Assembly (NCBI GenBank): GCA_028564705.1
Contig: JAPXFQ010001310.1
Location: 124,001 to 188,000 of the forward strand
DNA from: Apricaphanius iberus
Taxonomy: Eukaryota; Chordata; Actinopteri; Cyprinodontiformes; Aphaniidae
Direction of reading: 5' to 3'
Length of the DNA stretch: 64,000 nucleotides
The notes below the pieces were generated by a model. It was not told where the DNA came from. It searched no databases and worked only from the letters and a program-made list of their open reading frames with translations. This document shows, piece after piece, positions 33,640 to 45,985 of the stretch; the stretch's first letter is position 1; each line of letters opens with the position of its first letter. A program made the position numbers and the translations under genes.

Positions 33640-34590
33640 CAGTTTGACGTTCAAGCCGTTTTTGCGCAAGGTACAGCAATGTGAAGAAATTGTCCATGGT
33701 AACACATAGCATAAGAGTAGCCAGTCGCCTTGATGCCTTGGTCCCGCCCCGGTTGCCTAGTAGATACATCATCGAGGACCGCCAAGGCGTGTTCTAATGT
33801 TCATGTGCTACCACCTGTTCTCCGTTTGTTAGCCGTTTAGCTAACTGACCAAGGATACATTAAATGTGCCTTGATGCCTTCTCTCAGTCAAAATTTCCCA
33901 GAATACAACGTGGTAGGAGCTGGCAGCAGCTACTTCAGGGGTAAATTTCCATTTTAAATGTAAGTCAACTAATTATAACCATCGGGCTTATATCCAAAAT
34001 GTTTTTATTTTTTAGATCCAAAGCAGTTATATTTGGTTGTTTAGTAGTTGCAGCTTTGGTGGCTACCAGGTACTAATTCGTTTGCACATTTGATCTAACC
34101 GACATATACACAATTAAAAAAAGTAAAACGTTATACATTTCCAGTTCCATGGCTGAAGTAATATTACTACACTACAGTGCTACTACGATGGGCGGGACGT
34201 AAACAGAGCACGTAAGCCGGCAGCCGCGGTCACATGAGGTAATTCTGTTCCAAACCATTTTCTTTGACCAAGGAAGGGCAGTGTCCTTGTAAAGTACCCT
34301 GCTCAGTTGCCCAATCCTCAAATCTGAGTGTGACATTTTTATTTTTAATAATTGCACAGTACTTCTGTAATTTTATCTCTAATTTACATATAGTATTTTA
34401 GTTTTTTATATTTTTCACCAGAGAATTTAATGTTTCTTTATTTCTTGTCATTTTGCAGCTGTTAAAGCTAAATTCCCCCTCTATGGGAAAATAAAGAATT
34501 ACTCTATTTCATGCAGCAGCATTGTGCAATTAATGTTTAAAATTGTTTTTAAGATTGATATTACCTAACCACTTTAGTTTGTCCTTTTTG
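33640..34590. other. Unassigned region with GC-richer patches
   Basis: 'ttgatgcctt' occurs twice (about 33729 and 33880), and a CpG-rich patch lies at 34185-34240. An acceptor-like 'cttgtcattttgcag' occurs near 34458. I cannot join these into a gene. Confidence 0.3.
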
Positions 34591-34599
34591 TCTTGGCAG

Positions 34600-34764
34600 G
34601 GGGAATAGGATCTCCAAAGACAACCAATCATTATGCAGGATCAACACCTTTGTTCGTCTGGTGGACGGGAGCAGGAATCTGGCTTTACGCAGGGAGGAGA
34701 TGACACAATGCTGCAGTCGATCAAACCTTCCTGGGATTCTGGGAGAGATTGCACACTCAGACAG
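34600..34764 (+). CDS. Candidate internal exon, 55 codons, family unknown
   Basis: A pyrimidine-rich acceptor 'cctttttgtcttggcag' ends at 34599, and a donor 'acag|gtgcaa' follows 34764. Between them one frame is open for exactly 55 codons (GNRISKDNQSLCRINTFVRL, then GSRNLALRREEMTQCCSRSN and ILGEIAHSDR). Its GC content is above that of its neighbours. I do not recognise the domain. A host gene exon, a transposon exon or chance are all possible. The shadow frame on the minus strand is ignored. Confidence 0.35.
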
Positions 34765-34769
34765 GTGCA

Positions 34770-36970
34770 ACTGGATTTTTGTCTCTTAACTTTTTCTGTG
34801 CCTGTGCAATAAAAATGTGTAAGTTATCTGCTTTGCATTGTAATATGCAATTTCATCTTAGCATACACTGGTTGGTGAAATCCATAGTGCAGCCTAATCA
34901 TTTGCCTTTTGAACATTAATGGCTCTTCACTAAAACAATCGAATTTATTTATTTCATTTTCAAAAATAATTTCCAATAGATTAAGGATAAGCAACCTTTT
35001 CAAATAAACTAGCAGTTTTTTTCCCTGGAGGTTTTAAAGTTAAACTGGTCTAAAACGTAAATTTATTTCTATTTTTAGATTATATGACATGCAGCCATAG
35101 CTTGTGGATCCCTGAAAAAAATGACATTTGATGAATGGGAAGTAAAATACACAAAGTGCAGTGGATTCAGCAAACCCATGTTAAAGTTAATCTAAATACA
35201 GTGGTTGAAGTTACTATGATGTTATGTTACATCACATCATTTAATTTTTATCATATCAACTTATATTTAACTGTAGGATTTGTTTTTCAGTTTAAACATA
35301 TGCCTTTTCATAGTGCTTTATTTGGACACAAGAAAAGGTAAATGCCTTGTGTAACTACATTAACTAGGGCCGCCCCCCATTTGATGAGCCCACCCACTTG
35401 AGATGGTCCCAGCTGGTCTGGCCCTGCAGTGCAAAACCAACCAGTGCCGATTAAGGCCAAGTAGGTACTAGTGGAAAAACACCGTAAGGGTATACATTAA
35501 CATAGTGGTCCTTCAGAAGAGCCCATGAAGCTAGGACAGCAGGCTGGCTTGTTAATGGCACGACGGAAGCAAAATCCTACATCCCAGTCATTCAGGTTTC
35601 TAACAAATGTTCTTACTTGCAGGGCATCAACATATTTACTGGTAGCTTAAGAATCCTTTAAAGAGGGGATCATACTATTATTATCCTCATAGGTCTGGTA
35701 AGTAAAAAGTCAAACCTCAGAAAAAGTTATTTGACCTCTGCAACACTGTTTTTTATCAATGCACCAACAGTTCCTTTGACATTTTAATTTCCAGTTTTTG
35801 TATCGCACATTCAAGCAATAAACTGACTAGTTTTTAGTGAAATAAGCTAGAAAAGAAAATTATGTCACTTGACTCTCATATAGCATATCCACAAGATAAT
35901 ATCTTAAAAGCGACACTGAAGAACATTTTGTTAAAGCTTTTACTGCATCCCAAGGCAGCAAGACAAAAGCCTTGAGATATTAAAAATGGAAGATGGAGAC
36001 AGGTGGATATAGTTAAAATATGTCATCATTCACACACTGGACTCAGAATGCCACTTTATTCTGCTTAGGTCATTGGGGAAATTACTTAACCTGAGAATGG
36101 TGAAGAGAAAAAAAAAATAGTATTCATTACATTTCCGTATAAAAGCTCACCAAGGTCTCACACTGAATCAATTAAAAGTACTTGAAAATGTCACTTTGAA
36201 AGCCTCAGTGGTAGTGCAAAAGCCAGGCCGAAGTTAACAAAAGATTGTTTAATGATATATCAATGCACAGTGCTGTCTTTTGCAAATCTGTGTTTTAGAA
36301 TATTGGCATAGATTTAGATCTATGCCTAAAGGGTGGAAGGTCTTCCATTGTCAGGACATTTTGCACCAGAGTCAGGCCCCTGCAACCACCCAGAACTTTC
36401 TGAAGAGATTATATGTAATCGATGTATGGATAGATGGATGGAAAAAGAAGCTCTCATCAATCGACACATCCTATGAGAAAAATTGGTCAGCTTCCTCAAA
36501 TATGAACACAATCATGACCCATTTCTGCTTCCACAACTCACTAAATAGATTTTTCTAATGTGTTTGAGATGCTCTTCTGCCCCCTAATATGTTGTATGGA
36601 TCAGCAATCATGTATTCTTATGATGAACCTACCAATGGTCACACCAATTTATTTTTCATTTAGAGAACTGTACTGCACTCCAACAATTTCTGCTGCTTCA
36701 AATTTTCGATGGCCAATCCACTCAGTTGCATATGGGTCCTCTATAGGAGTATAGTTGCCATTTCTAATTTTATGTTCCACCAGGCTACAATTATCTAAGA
36801 AAAGGAGCCTAACATGGTGCCACCATATTAATGAGTGAACATGACTTCAGTAGAGAAGCTTTGCTCATTCTCAAAATTATTTGGGGAAATGTTCATGTTC
36901 CGTCATGTATAATCAGGAAGCACACTGAATTTTTAGGATTCTTATCACAACCCTAGACCACACACTCCCT
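34770..36970. other. Unassigned AT-rich sequence
   Basis: No long frame with motifs and no clear paired ends are visible. A GC-richer patch at 35370-35490 ('gggccgccccccatttgatg', then 'gtggaaaaacaccgtaaggg') looks like part of a degraded DNA transposon but has no visible boundaries. Confidence 0.35.
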
Positions 36971-36978
36971 AATCGTGT

Positions 36979-37673
36979 TACGGTGCGACTTCCTCGTCTG
37001 CGTCACTCCTTCCCTGCATCCAAATCTTACAGTATGTACTACATGTTACATAGTAGCTACTACTTGCCCGTTGATGCAGTATACACTGTGTAGCAAACGA
37101 GCGAGTAGTAGGCATGAAATCGGACGTACTGCCCCACTATTTTACCGGGATGTTTACGTTACGTTATGTCGCCTTTGATCTTGTCCTCGGTAGCCGACGT
37201 CACTCTTCTTCTATGATTTTTGGGCTTCCGCTGCACTGTGGGATAGCGTAGCATACAGTAGATTTTACTGGGGCGTAGTACACATCCAGGAAGTTTATGC
37301 CTACTACGCCAATCCATACTAGAGATTTGGATCACTACATCGCTTTCTTACTGCTTTTCGCTTGCTACATAGTAGGCATAGTAGGGGTATTCTAACGCAG
37401 GGATAGTATTCATGTGTTGTCTAATTATCGTCAGCTGTCTTCCCTGATTAGCCTCCCATTATTCTCTCAACCCTTTTAATCCTAGGTGATTTACCCAGTC
37501 TTTCGTCAGGTTGTCGTTGAATGTTCATGTTCTACGTCGTTACGTCCCCTTTTTCGTTCAGCCCTGCTTTCCTGTGCCCATTGCACTGAGGATCATTATT
37601 ATTATTATTAAACAAGAGTCGAAAAGACTCTAAAGGCATCGCTGCATCTGGATCCTCAATCTTAAACATGACA
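36979..37673 (+). mobile_element. Probable decayed solo LTR interrupted by a MITE
   Basis: The right end 'cttaaacatgaca' (to 37673) matches the ends of the solo LTRs at 12804 and 33625. The left part may start TGTTACGGTGCG at 36979. The flanks do not form a clean TSD (aatcg versus gatca). An (att)n run occupies 37594-37610. The assignment is tentative. Confidence 0.35.
37027..37393. repeat. Possible MITE with imperfect inverted ends
   Basis: 'agtatgtactacatg' near the left end and 'ctacatagtaggcatagtag' near the right end are imperfect inverted repeats. The interior is more GC-rich, and no TSD could be fixed. Confidence 0.35.
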
Positions 37674-37941
37674 GATCAATGGTTACCTCACAGTTGGGTT
37701 TTAATCAACTGTGAATGCCCTGTTAAGTTGTGCAAAGTCAGAAATTATGTATGACATCTTTTTAGTTAAATCTTAGCTAACTTATTCGAAAGTATGAAGA
37801 AGCATCCCTTTATGTATACTTGGAGTTTTGTAGCTTTTATTTAGAGGAAAGTTAAGAAAGTTTTCAAACAAATTTTCAAAAAACTTCAGAGCAAAGATGG
37901 AACATTTTATATCCTCCTAAATAAAGCTGATTTAACTCTTA

Positions 37942-38582
37942 CCCGGGCTTTCCACTGGACGAGTCTGCAGCATATTACAGGAGCAGCACATTTCACTTGT
38001 ATTCTGCTGCTTGGCCCTTTCCACGGGGGGCGTCAGCAGCACGTAGCAGCAGGGAGGCAGCTGTCACCGAGACCCCGAAATCATGCGAGATCAGCAAAAT
38101 CACACCACACGTGGTTTTGTCAATAAACGTAACAACAAACAGGTAAAAGACTACAACATGGCTCCAGAAGGTCTGTGTTTATGTTCTATCCGTTTTACAT
38201 TCGCCAATAAGTTTATGTTATGTCAGGGAATATACAAAATCCCTCAAAGTGCAAAAGAATAATGTTAGTGGTGATCCGAGGTAGTGTAGATCCTCCCGTG
38301 ACCTACTGACTTCTCACGGGGCCGCACAGGTAGTAAAGTACCTTTATTTTATTTTCAAAATTTCCGGATGCCGAGCCCTCCTATTTTCTGTCTTTCCCTA
38401 TCCAAAATGTCCAAATTTACAAGTTTCACAGGCGTAGCGTCTAGAAAATAGGACTGCCGCATATATCTAGAAAAGTTTAAATCCGATGGAAAGGATTATA
38501 TTGATTACAGCGGTGGCTAACAGCCGTGTATGACGTGCTGTTGCTGTAACATGCTGCTGACGCGTCTGGTGGAAAGGAGGGT
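37942..38582 (-). mobile_element. PIF/Harbinger-like element, copy 2 (opposite orientation)
   Basis: The ends 'cccgggctttccactgga' and reverse-complemented 'accctcctttccaccaga' are inverted repeats flanked by TTA (37939-37941 and 38583-38585). The interior matches copy 1 (14667-15438) in reverse, for example 'ctactgacttctcacggggc' here versus 'ccggtgagaagtcagtacct' there. The MADF exon is mostly deleted here. Confidence 0.75.
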
Positions 38583-38671
38583 TTATAGTTTTGCACCATC
38601 ATGATGAACTATTCTGATAATGTAATTGTAAAATATAAACATACTACACACACTTGCACATGTGCCTCATA

Positions 38672-38926
38672 AAATTGCCTCCACAGTCACCAGATCTCAA
38701 TCTAATATAGCATCTTTTGGATATGATGAAACGGGAGATTCGCATCATGGATGTGCAGACGACAAATCTGCAGCAACTACGTGATGCTATCATGTGAATA
38801 TGGACCAAAATCTCTAAGTAATGTTTACAGTACCTTGTTGAATCTATGCCATGAAGGATTAAGGCAATTCTGAAGGCAAAAGGAGGTCTAACCCGGTACT
38901 AGCGAGGGGTGTTCCTAATAAAGTGG
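38672..38926 (+). pseudogene. Tc1-like transposase C-terminus plus terminal repeat
   Basis: The frame reads LPPQSPDLNLI with a stop where E is expected, then HLLDMMKREIRIMDVQTTNL, QQLRDAIM and SMP*RIKAILKAKGGLTRY. This is the end of the DD34E domain of Tc1/mariner transposases. It is followed by the end motif 'ggtgttcctaataaagtggc'. Stops and 5' truncation show a dead copy. Confidence 0.75.
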
Positions 38927-38928
38927 CC

Positions 38929-38967
<39 letters not shown>
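38929..38967. repeat. (TG)n(TA)n microsatellite
   Basis: About ten tg units pass directly into about nine ta units, adjoining the Tc1 terminal motif. Confidence 0.9.
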
Positions 38968-38999
38968 TTCATTAGGAAAGGATCATCAAATCATTGGAG

Positions 39000-40080
39000 C
39001 AGTTTACAGAATGGTCAACATAAAAACACGAGTCGATTTTGTTCAGTTCTTACAGAAAACTCATAAAACCAGCTACTTTGTAACTACTGCAGTAATTAAT
39101 GGGATTTACATGACCGCGGTTACCTCTAAGTCAAGCTCACACAGTATGACACCCTCAAGTCTGGTAAACTATATTCTGGACTTCCTGTTGAATTTCCACT
39201 GCTTATGCCCACTCTGCTCCCATTTGTCTGTGTTCAATAATTTCAGCAACAAAACCAAGCAACTTTAATGATGTGATTGCTTTTTTCCCTCTTACAAGAA
39301 GAATAGCATCAAACTTTTTTATTGTATTTGGGTAAGTAATTAATGATCTTAACACACTTTAGACAAAGCGTGTGTTGGGTGATTTGGAGGAATTATAGGC
39401 TGTGGTCAAGGTCACTTTTACAAAAGTTGATGAGGGAGAAGCCAGTTTTTCATATCCACAATTCACACCAAGACTTTCTCAGCCGGGGATCTGAACCTGT
39501 AACCTTCTATTTCAGAGAAAACAAGCCAAGGTATGAGATTACACTTGCAGCATACAAATGTGTGGCCCTTATCTGTATGAGCTCGATGAGATTATTACAA
39601 CTAACTCATTATCTCACCTTTCAGATTTATACCACAGCAGAGGCTATTACAGCCACAAATGCCCACAGCTATAAACTGAAAATAGACACATTTACTTAAG
39701 TTTTATTACATTTAAGATAGCAGCAAACTTATCTGAATGTCTGTCTATCTGCCTTTGTGATTGCTTATGTATGCGCACTGAAGCAGCCCATGTATTACTT
39801 TGTTATCTTGAAGTTTCATTTTTGATAGCCTTGACTTTATCAGTCAATCGCTCTCCTTCTCCATAACAATTCCCAATTTTCATATCCTGTCAACTCATTT
39901 GTCTTTTATTTTTCCCCTCATGAAACCTTTTATTTTTATGACATTTTTGACACTGTTAATTATATTTTTTTTCAGCAGTGGAAATAATGAAAAATTTGAA
40001 GAAATGTAAATAATTGGGCAAATTAACTTTTAGGGCAAATAGGATGATTTTAAAATAATTGATTTCAATTTTAATACACT
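39000..40080. other. Unassigned AT-rich sequence
   Basis: Frames at 38909-39268 and 39343-39699 have no recognisable motif. No repeat boundaries are seen. Confidence 0.35.
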
Positions 40081-40084
40081 ACAT

Positions 40085-41446
40085 ATGTATTTGATACATC
40101 AGACAAACAAAGTCAATATTTGGTACAGAAACCTTTGTTTGCAATTACAGAGATCAGATGTTTTCTGTTGTTCTACACCAGGTTTGCACACACTTCAGCA
40201 GGAATTTTGGCCCACTCCATACAGATCTTCTTCAGAGCAGTCAGATTCCGGGGCTGTCGCAGCTCTCTCCAAAGGTTTTCTATTGGATTCAAGTCAGGAG
40301 ACTGGCTACGCCACTCCAGTACCTTGAGATGCTGCCTATGGAGTCGCTCCTTAGTTCCCCTGTCTGTGTGTTTCGGGTCGTTGTCATACTGAAAGACCCA
40401 GCCACAACGCATCTTGATTGTTGACCAATATCTCATGATACATGACCGCCTCCAGCCTCCACTATTTACGATGAAGTCGTCCTGTCCCCTTTGTAGAAAA
40501 GCCTCCGTAAAGAATGATGTTTCCACCTCTATGCTTTACAGTTGGAATGGTGTTCTTGGGGTTGTACTCATCCTTCTTTCTCCAAACACAGTGAGTCGAG
40601 TTTAGACCAAAAAGCTCTACTTTTGTTTCATAAGACCACATCACATTCTCCCATTCCTCCTCTGGATCATCAGTTTACCATGGGCATTGGTAAACTTAAG
40701 ACAGGCCTTGACATGCGCTGTCCTGAGCAGAGGGATCTTGAGTGCACTGCAGAATTTTAATCCATGATGGCAGAGTGTGTTACTGATGGTTTTCTTTGAG
40801 ACTGTGGTCCCAGCTCTATTCAGGTCATTGACAAAAGTCCTGCTGTGTAGATCTGGGCTCATCCCTCATTGTCCTCATGAAAATTGATGCCCCACGAGGA
40901 AAGATCTTGCATGGTGCTCCAGACGTAGGGAGATTGACCGTTGTCTTGAACTTCTTCCATTTTCTAATTATTGTACAAACAGTTGTTGCCTTCTCAACAA
41001 GCTGTTTGCCTATTGTCCTATAGCCCATCCCAGCCTTCCCAGCCTTTTATCCCTGATGTCCTTGCACAGCTCTCTGGTCTTGGCCATTGTGGATAGGTTG
41101 GAATTTGTTTTAGAGTGTGGACAGCTGTCTTATATAGTTCCAAGAAGTGCAATTAAAACAGGTAATGAGTGGAGAACAGGAGGGCTTCTTAAAGAAGAAC
41201 TAACAGGTCTGTGGGAGCCTAAATTCTAACTGGTTGATAGGCAATAAAATACTTATATAATGCAATAAAATGGAAAATTAATTATTTAAAAATCACCCAC
41301 TGTAATTTTCTGCATTTTTGTTTTAGATTCTGCCTTTCACAATTGAAGAGTACCTTTGATAAAAATTACAGACCTCTACATGCTTTGTAAGTGGGAAAAC
41401 TTCAAAAATCAGTAGTGCACCAAATAATTGTCCTCCCCATTTTGTA
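40085..41446 (-). mobile_element. Tc1-like transposon
   Basis: The right portion ('gacctctacatgctttgtaa', then 'ccaaataattgtcctcccca' near 41445) is the familiar end of a teleost Tc1 family. The matching left end is degraded near 40060-40100 ('atgtatttgatacatcagac'). The body encodes a broken transposase on the minus strand (separate entry). Confidence 0.75.
40173..41090 (-). pseudogene. Tc1-like transposase pseudogene with mutated first catalytic Asp
   Basis: On the minus strand, pieces in three frames keep the order of a Tc1 transposase. The HTH region lies at about 41090-40850 ([20 protein letters not shown], then [19 protein letters not shown]). Next come [20 protein letters not shown] and HGKLM at 40860-40640. 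The catalytic core is at 40644-40173, with [21 protein letters not shown] and [16 protein letters not shown]. Tc1 enzymes have WSDE at the first site; here it is WSYE, so the first Asp of the DDE triad is Tyr. The second Asp and the Glu are present. Frameshifts also break it. This enzyme class cuts and pastes at TA sites. Confidence 0.87.
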
Positions 41447-41449
41447 AAT

Positions 41450-42709
41450 AACCAAGTAATTCTCCTTATCTGGCAGCAGTCCATTTGCTTTAGCTTAGCA
41501 TAAACTAACGTAAGTTAATGCAAACTGCTAGCATGTTAGTTGCATGCTGGAGGTTGTTACTCCTTTTCTCATGATGTACCTTGCTTAGTAGAAATTAATT
41601 TTCAAAATTAGGCACAATCAAATGTTCCACATCCAACATAACTTTTTTTCCAGTCCAAGGTTTAAAATGCTGCAGGTATGTCAAATCAACATTTTGTCTG
41701 AGAGCTGTCAAGACATTGACATTAAAATTAAACCCTCTTCATATGGAGGATGAGAGTAATTCTTGCTACATCTATAAAATTCCACCAATTAAATACAAGC
41801 CTAATGAAGACATTAGATAATTATGCAGAAACATTTCACAAGTGCTACAGCTGCTAATACAGGATACAATCATCTTCAGAAAAGAACATACTCTTAAAAT
41901 GGTGTTATCAATTCATAATAAAAGTAAGGTAGTCTTTACCACATTTTTAAATGATTTTAATCATTTAAAAATTTTAATTTATTGATAAAAGTATGCAAAA
42001 AAATAAATACACCCTTGCTGCTTTCATAGACTTAAGAGCGAAAGTAGCAGCCAAGTTTTAATAAATAGATATGATAACTCATTATAATCAAAATACATTC
42101 ATAGCTCACACCTAAACTAATTGATTGCTTTATACAATTGTCAGTGTGAACAACTTTACAAAAGCATGTGCTTTGACCCTTTTGCTATAATGCTATAGTG
42201 ACGTGATGATTTTGGGAATGTTTTGCAGCCGATCTATAATGCTTGCAGTCACTGAGTCAACCATGAACTCATTTTTCCACCAAAGTACTTCAGAATGAAA
42301 TGTGAGGCGATCTGTTCAACTGAGAAAATTGGTTTCAAGCTTGTCATGCAAAGAATGAAGCAATTAGGTTTAACGAGTATATAAGAGCCTTATCATGATG
42401 TCATACAATAATAACTACTTCAAGTTATTGCTGCAGATGTTGGTTTTACAGGATTCTGAATATTTAGTTTTCCAGAGATTTTTTTTATTGATTTTTGGCT
42501 TTACTTTTTTAAACCTGAACACATATGTAATATTTTTATGTGGAACACAGTGACCCCCCCCCCCCAATAAAAAAAAAGAGGACATCCTGTTTAAAGTGAA
42601 AAAAAAATAAGATAATGCATACATACATAAATACATGCTTGTCTTTTTACCGAACCATGGCTTTAAAACCCAAATACATACTAAACAGTCATTTTTGTTT
42701 ATATGTATT

Positions 42710-42769
<60 letters not shown>

Positions 42770-44080
42770 GTTTTTTTGCTACAGGTAAAGATTTGCTCTA
42801 AACACCATTGCCTGAATTATGGTTCGTTCACACGTCAAAAAACACTCACAAAGCAACTAGTTTGACACCTCTAAATTTTTTAGCAGATCACATCTGGTGG
42901 ATGCTTTAAACAATGGCGGATCATGGTTTGCTAGACAACATTGACATCAGGCAACATCAATACAGAGGGAAACTCTGACACACCGTGTCAAGAGCATCAA
43001 AAGGTCAGTTAGCTGAACTTCTATGTTTCTGGCTTTTGTCACTTTGACGCCACCATGACCTGGATGAATGAGAATTTTCACAGGCTTAATTCTGTCATTT
43101 ATGCCCACTCACAAAAGTATTTTTTACAAAGATAACGACTCAAAAGGCCTTCATTTTAACTGAAGACCACAGCAAATAATTGAAAAAACAAACAAACAGT
43201 AAATTAGACCTTTAAGTAGACTGTTTCTTTTGTGTGGTTTTCTAAAAACATTTTATGTAAAGCAACACACATCCAGGATTCATTACATTTACAATCTTTG
43301 ACCAAAGACACAATTATTTTTAATTCTCATGAAAATGGTAAATAGATTTAGACAGCAAAGAGGTTAAAAACAAATTTTATCCTGATATATTAAAGTCTAA
43401 AATCTAAAAAAGGGTATACTTTATAATGACATTTCTATATAGACACGGACAGCTTGATCTAATGTTCCTAGTACAGCCAATTAGATCTAATTACTGTAAC
43501 CGTCCTCTGATGTGGGGAAAATATGATCTTTTACGAGTTTATGTTTGAGTTAATGTTTTTATATGAGTTGGAGAGTGTTTGCAATCAAAGAATCAACTGG
43601 AGCTGAACATTCAGGTTTATCTTTAGGCACGAGTATAAATATACCTAAATAACTGAACTTAGAAACAATAGAAATCTGACCTTTATGGTCCCCTGAGTGG
43701 GCCGACTGGCTCTCAGTTTTTCATGCCATCATATGTTTGATGATGCAACTGAAACAGAGTGATACGGTGCAGAGCCCAATCTGTCTTTATAAAAAACACT
43801 TTAGAACTATGACATTTTGGTGTTTAGATAAGAAACTGCAAGCACCGCTAAACCTTTCATACAACTATAATTTGCTGTGCAAGCAAATATATGCCACTTA
43901 AAAGATTTTTTTTCTTCTTTTTTGTCATAGCTTTTTGTCATTTTTTCAGATCTTTGAACTTTGTTTTTTTTTTAAGAAATTAGAATACAGATTATCAATC
44001 TGGAAATATTAGATTATCAAAAAGGACCAATTAAAAATTATTTTAACCCATAAATTCAATGGATTAAACAACTGCTTGGA
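41450..44080. other. Unassigned AT-rich sequence
   Basis: A long stretch without a supported gene. It holds a poly-C run near 42556-42565 and an (AT)n array (separate entry). No transposon ends are recognised. Confidence 0.35.
42717..42767. repeat. (AT)n microsatellite
   Basis: About 25 uninterrupted at units follow a short (gt)n. Confidence 0.95.
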
Positions 44081-44099
44081 TTGCTGACTTTTCAGTTTG

Positions 44100-45400
44100 T
44101 CCAACACACAGCCGTTGATATGCTTCACAGGGAAGGTAATCTACAAAAGGTCATTGGGACATCAGATGGCCTTTCACATAGTGCTGTATTTAACCAAATC
44201 AAATGAACGTTAGGTTAAGGAAAATAAAGTTGGGTAGGAAAAGGTGTACTATCAACCCATAAAAGCTATAAGTACTTTTACCAAGCTTTGAAAGGACTGG
44301 GGTTGGAGTCGGTGCATCCAGAACCACTACGCTCAAGAGGATACTAAGCATTAGCTACATATGTTGCATTCTTCATCAGACAGTATGTTAACATGCACAT
44401 CTAAATCAAGCTATGGCAACTATAGCGCTAATACCTTCAACAGAATGGTGACGAGAATGGTGAAGGTAGTTTTCCTTAAACAGAAAACGTTTAAACTGTT
44501 TGAAATAATGAACTGAAAGATTAATTGAAAAATATGTACAACTGAATTAAAATTATTTTTTTGCAAAGTTCCTTGAGATGAGATGTCCTGTGAATTGGCA
44601 CTAGAGAAAGAAACTGATTTGAATTGGACACCTTATGTAGCTTACGTGTCACTTAGAAAATCTAATTATTGAATGAAATGTATTTTCAGCTTCACAATGA
44701 TAGGTGACGACATGCACCCTTTCATGGTGGCATTTTTCCGGTTGGCAGCAGTGAACCAGACAGTAAAAGCAGGATATGCACAAATAGTGAAGAAATGGAC
44801 ATCATTGCTGCAGCACATTCACAAGTACTGTAGTCCTACTTATTCTGTTAAAATTGTTCCTGCCTCTGTGTCTCCTAACCTCTGGAACTGGGATGCCCAG
44901 TCTGGCAGTAGCACAACTAACCTGGGATGCCACTTATATGCAGATAATTTTGTCTTTCTAATTGAATTATCTCGGTGTCTTTGCTGAATTAACAGTAGAG
45001 GAATTTGGTTCAACCTCTCTTTCTGTATCTTAATGCACTTAGTGATGGTTTGAGGTGCCATGTCATCTGCTGGTTCAGGCCCACAGATTTTCCTAAAGTC
45101 TAACATCAAAGCAGCCCATCTACCAGATCATTTTAGAACCCTCCATGCTTCCTTCTGTTGACAGGGTTTATTGAGACGTTTTCATTTCCTTGATGTACTT
45201 GGTGCCAGAACACTCACAAACATATCAAAAGCTGGTTGGGTGAACATGGTGTTATTGTACTTCAGTGATCAACAAGCTGGCCTGACCTGAACCCTGTCAA
45301 TAATCCATGGAGGAAAATGAGAGAGACCATAACTAACAATGCAGATGACCTCAGCCTACTTAAGTCATTTAACTTTATTTTTGGGTAAAAAAGTCTTTGA
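44100..45400 (+). pseudogene. Highly decayed Tc1-like transposase, split
   Basis: The N-terminal HTH-like piece at about 44105-44210 reads DMLHREGNLQKVIGTSDGLS, then HSAVFNQIK. The C-terminal core lies at about 45195-45360: QNTHKHIKSWLGEHGVIVLQ, then SWPDLNPVNNPWRKMRETIT. This matches Tc1 order, where the core resembles NDPKHT...[11 protein letters not shown]. In the second motif I is replaced by V and E by N, so the catalytic Glu is lost. An L2 tail (44540-44632) and other sequence separate the halves. Confidence 0.55.
44540..44632 (+). repeat. L2-group LINE 3' tail inside the Tc1 remnant
   Basis: 'aaagttccttgagatgagat' and 'gtgaattggcactagagaaa' are a decayed form of the 'gtgccttgagatgaca...gtgaattggcgctatataaa' tail seen elsewhere in the window. 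Confidence 0.6.
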
Positions 45401-45529
45401 TAGTTGAATTTAAACAAAGTCATAAATACATTTAAAATAAGTGTTCCTGTCAATGTGTAATTTAGAGAATTTATACTTACTTTTATCTTGACTCTTTAGC
45501 AATTTACCATAAACGATGAACAGTGTGGC

Positions 45530-45977
45530 AAGGGATGGGTACCTTTCACATTTGAACTGATACAGTTCCAATTCCCAGTTCCTAGAAATCGATACAGTTA
45601 CTTAACGGATCCAATTTACAATACTTTCGAGTGTTTAATAATTAATTACATATCTTTTTTAATAAAATATATTTATTTCTCAATATATAACAATAGGATA
45701 CAAATAACAGTATATAAAATATACAGCTGTTTGTATTTTATCATCGTAATGTTGTACAAAATTCTTCAATATGAAAATATTTAAAAACAACTACTTAGTG
45801 TTTTCTAAATGATGCAAAAATTAAAACCCAGTTCCATGTAGTCATATTTCTCTCATTTCCCCTCTGGACAAGTCGTGTGATGGTCCTTGTATAATAAGGG
45901 ACCGAAACAAGACACTGCTTTGGATCACGGAATTTGGTAGGTGCCTTAAAAAGTACCAACTTGGGTACCTATCTCTA
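45530..45977. mobile_element. hAT-type MITE (448 bp)
   Basis: The ends 'aagggatgggtacc' and 'ggtacctatctcta' are inverted repeats with two mismatches. The flanks agtgtggc (45522-45529) and agtctggc (45978-45985) match at 7 of 8 bases, as expected for an old 8-bp TSD. The right subterminal 'ttggtaggtgccttaaaaag' is familiar from a common fish hAT family. Confidence 0.8.
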
Positions 45978-45985
45978 AGTCTGGC

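Noticed and set aside
39343..39699. 118-codon + strand frame
   Set aside because: No motif, no splice context and ordinary base composition; chance cannot be excluded.
40085..40605. Several + strand frames across the Tc1 element
   Set aside because: They are antisense shadows of the minus-strand transposase.
44673..44987. 104-codon + strand frame with a YADN motif
   Set aside because: YADN looked like an RT box, but no other RT block is in order around it. It sits within decayed Tc1 and LINE sequence.
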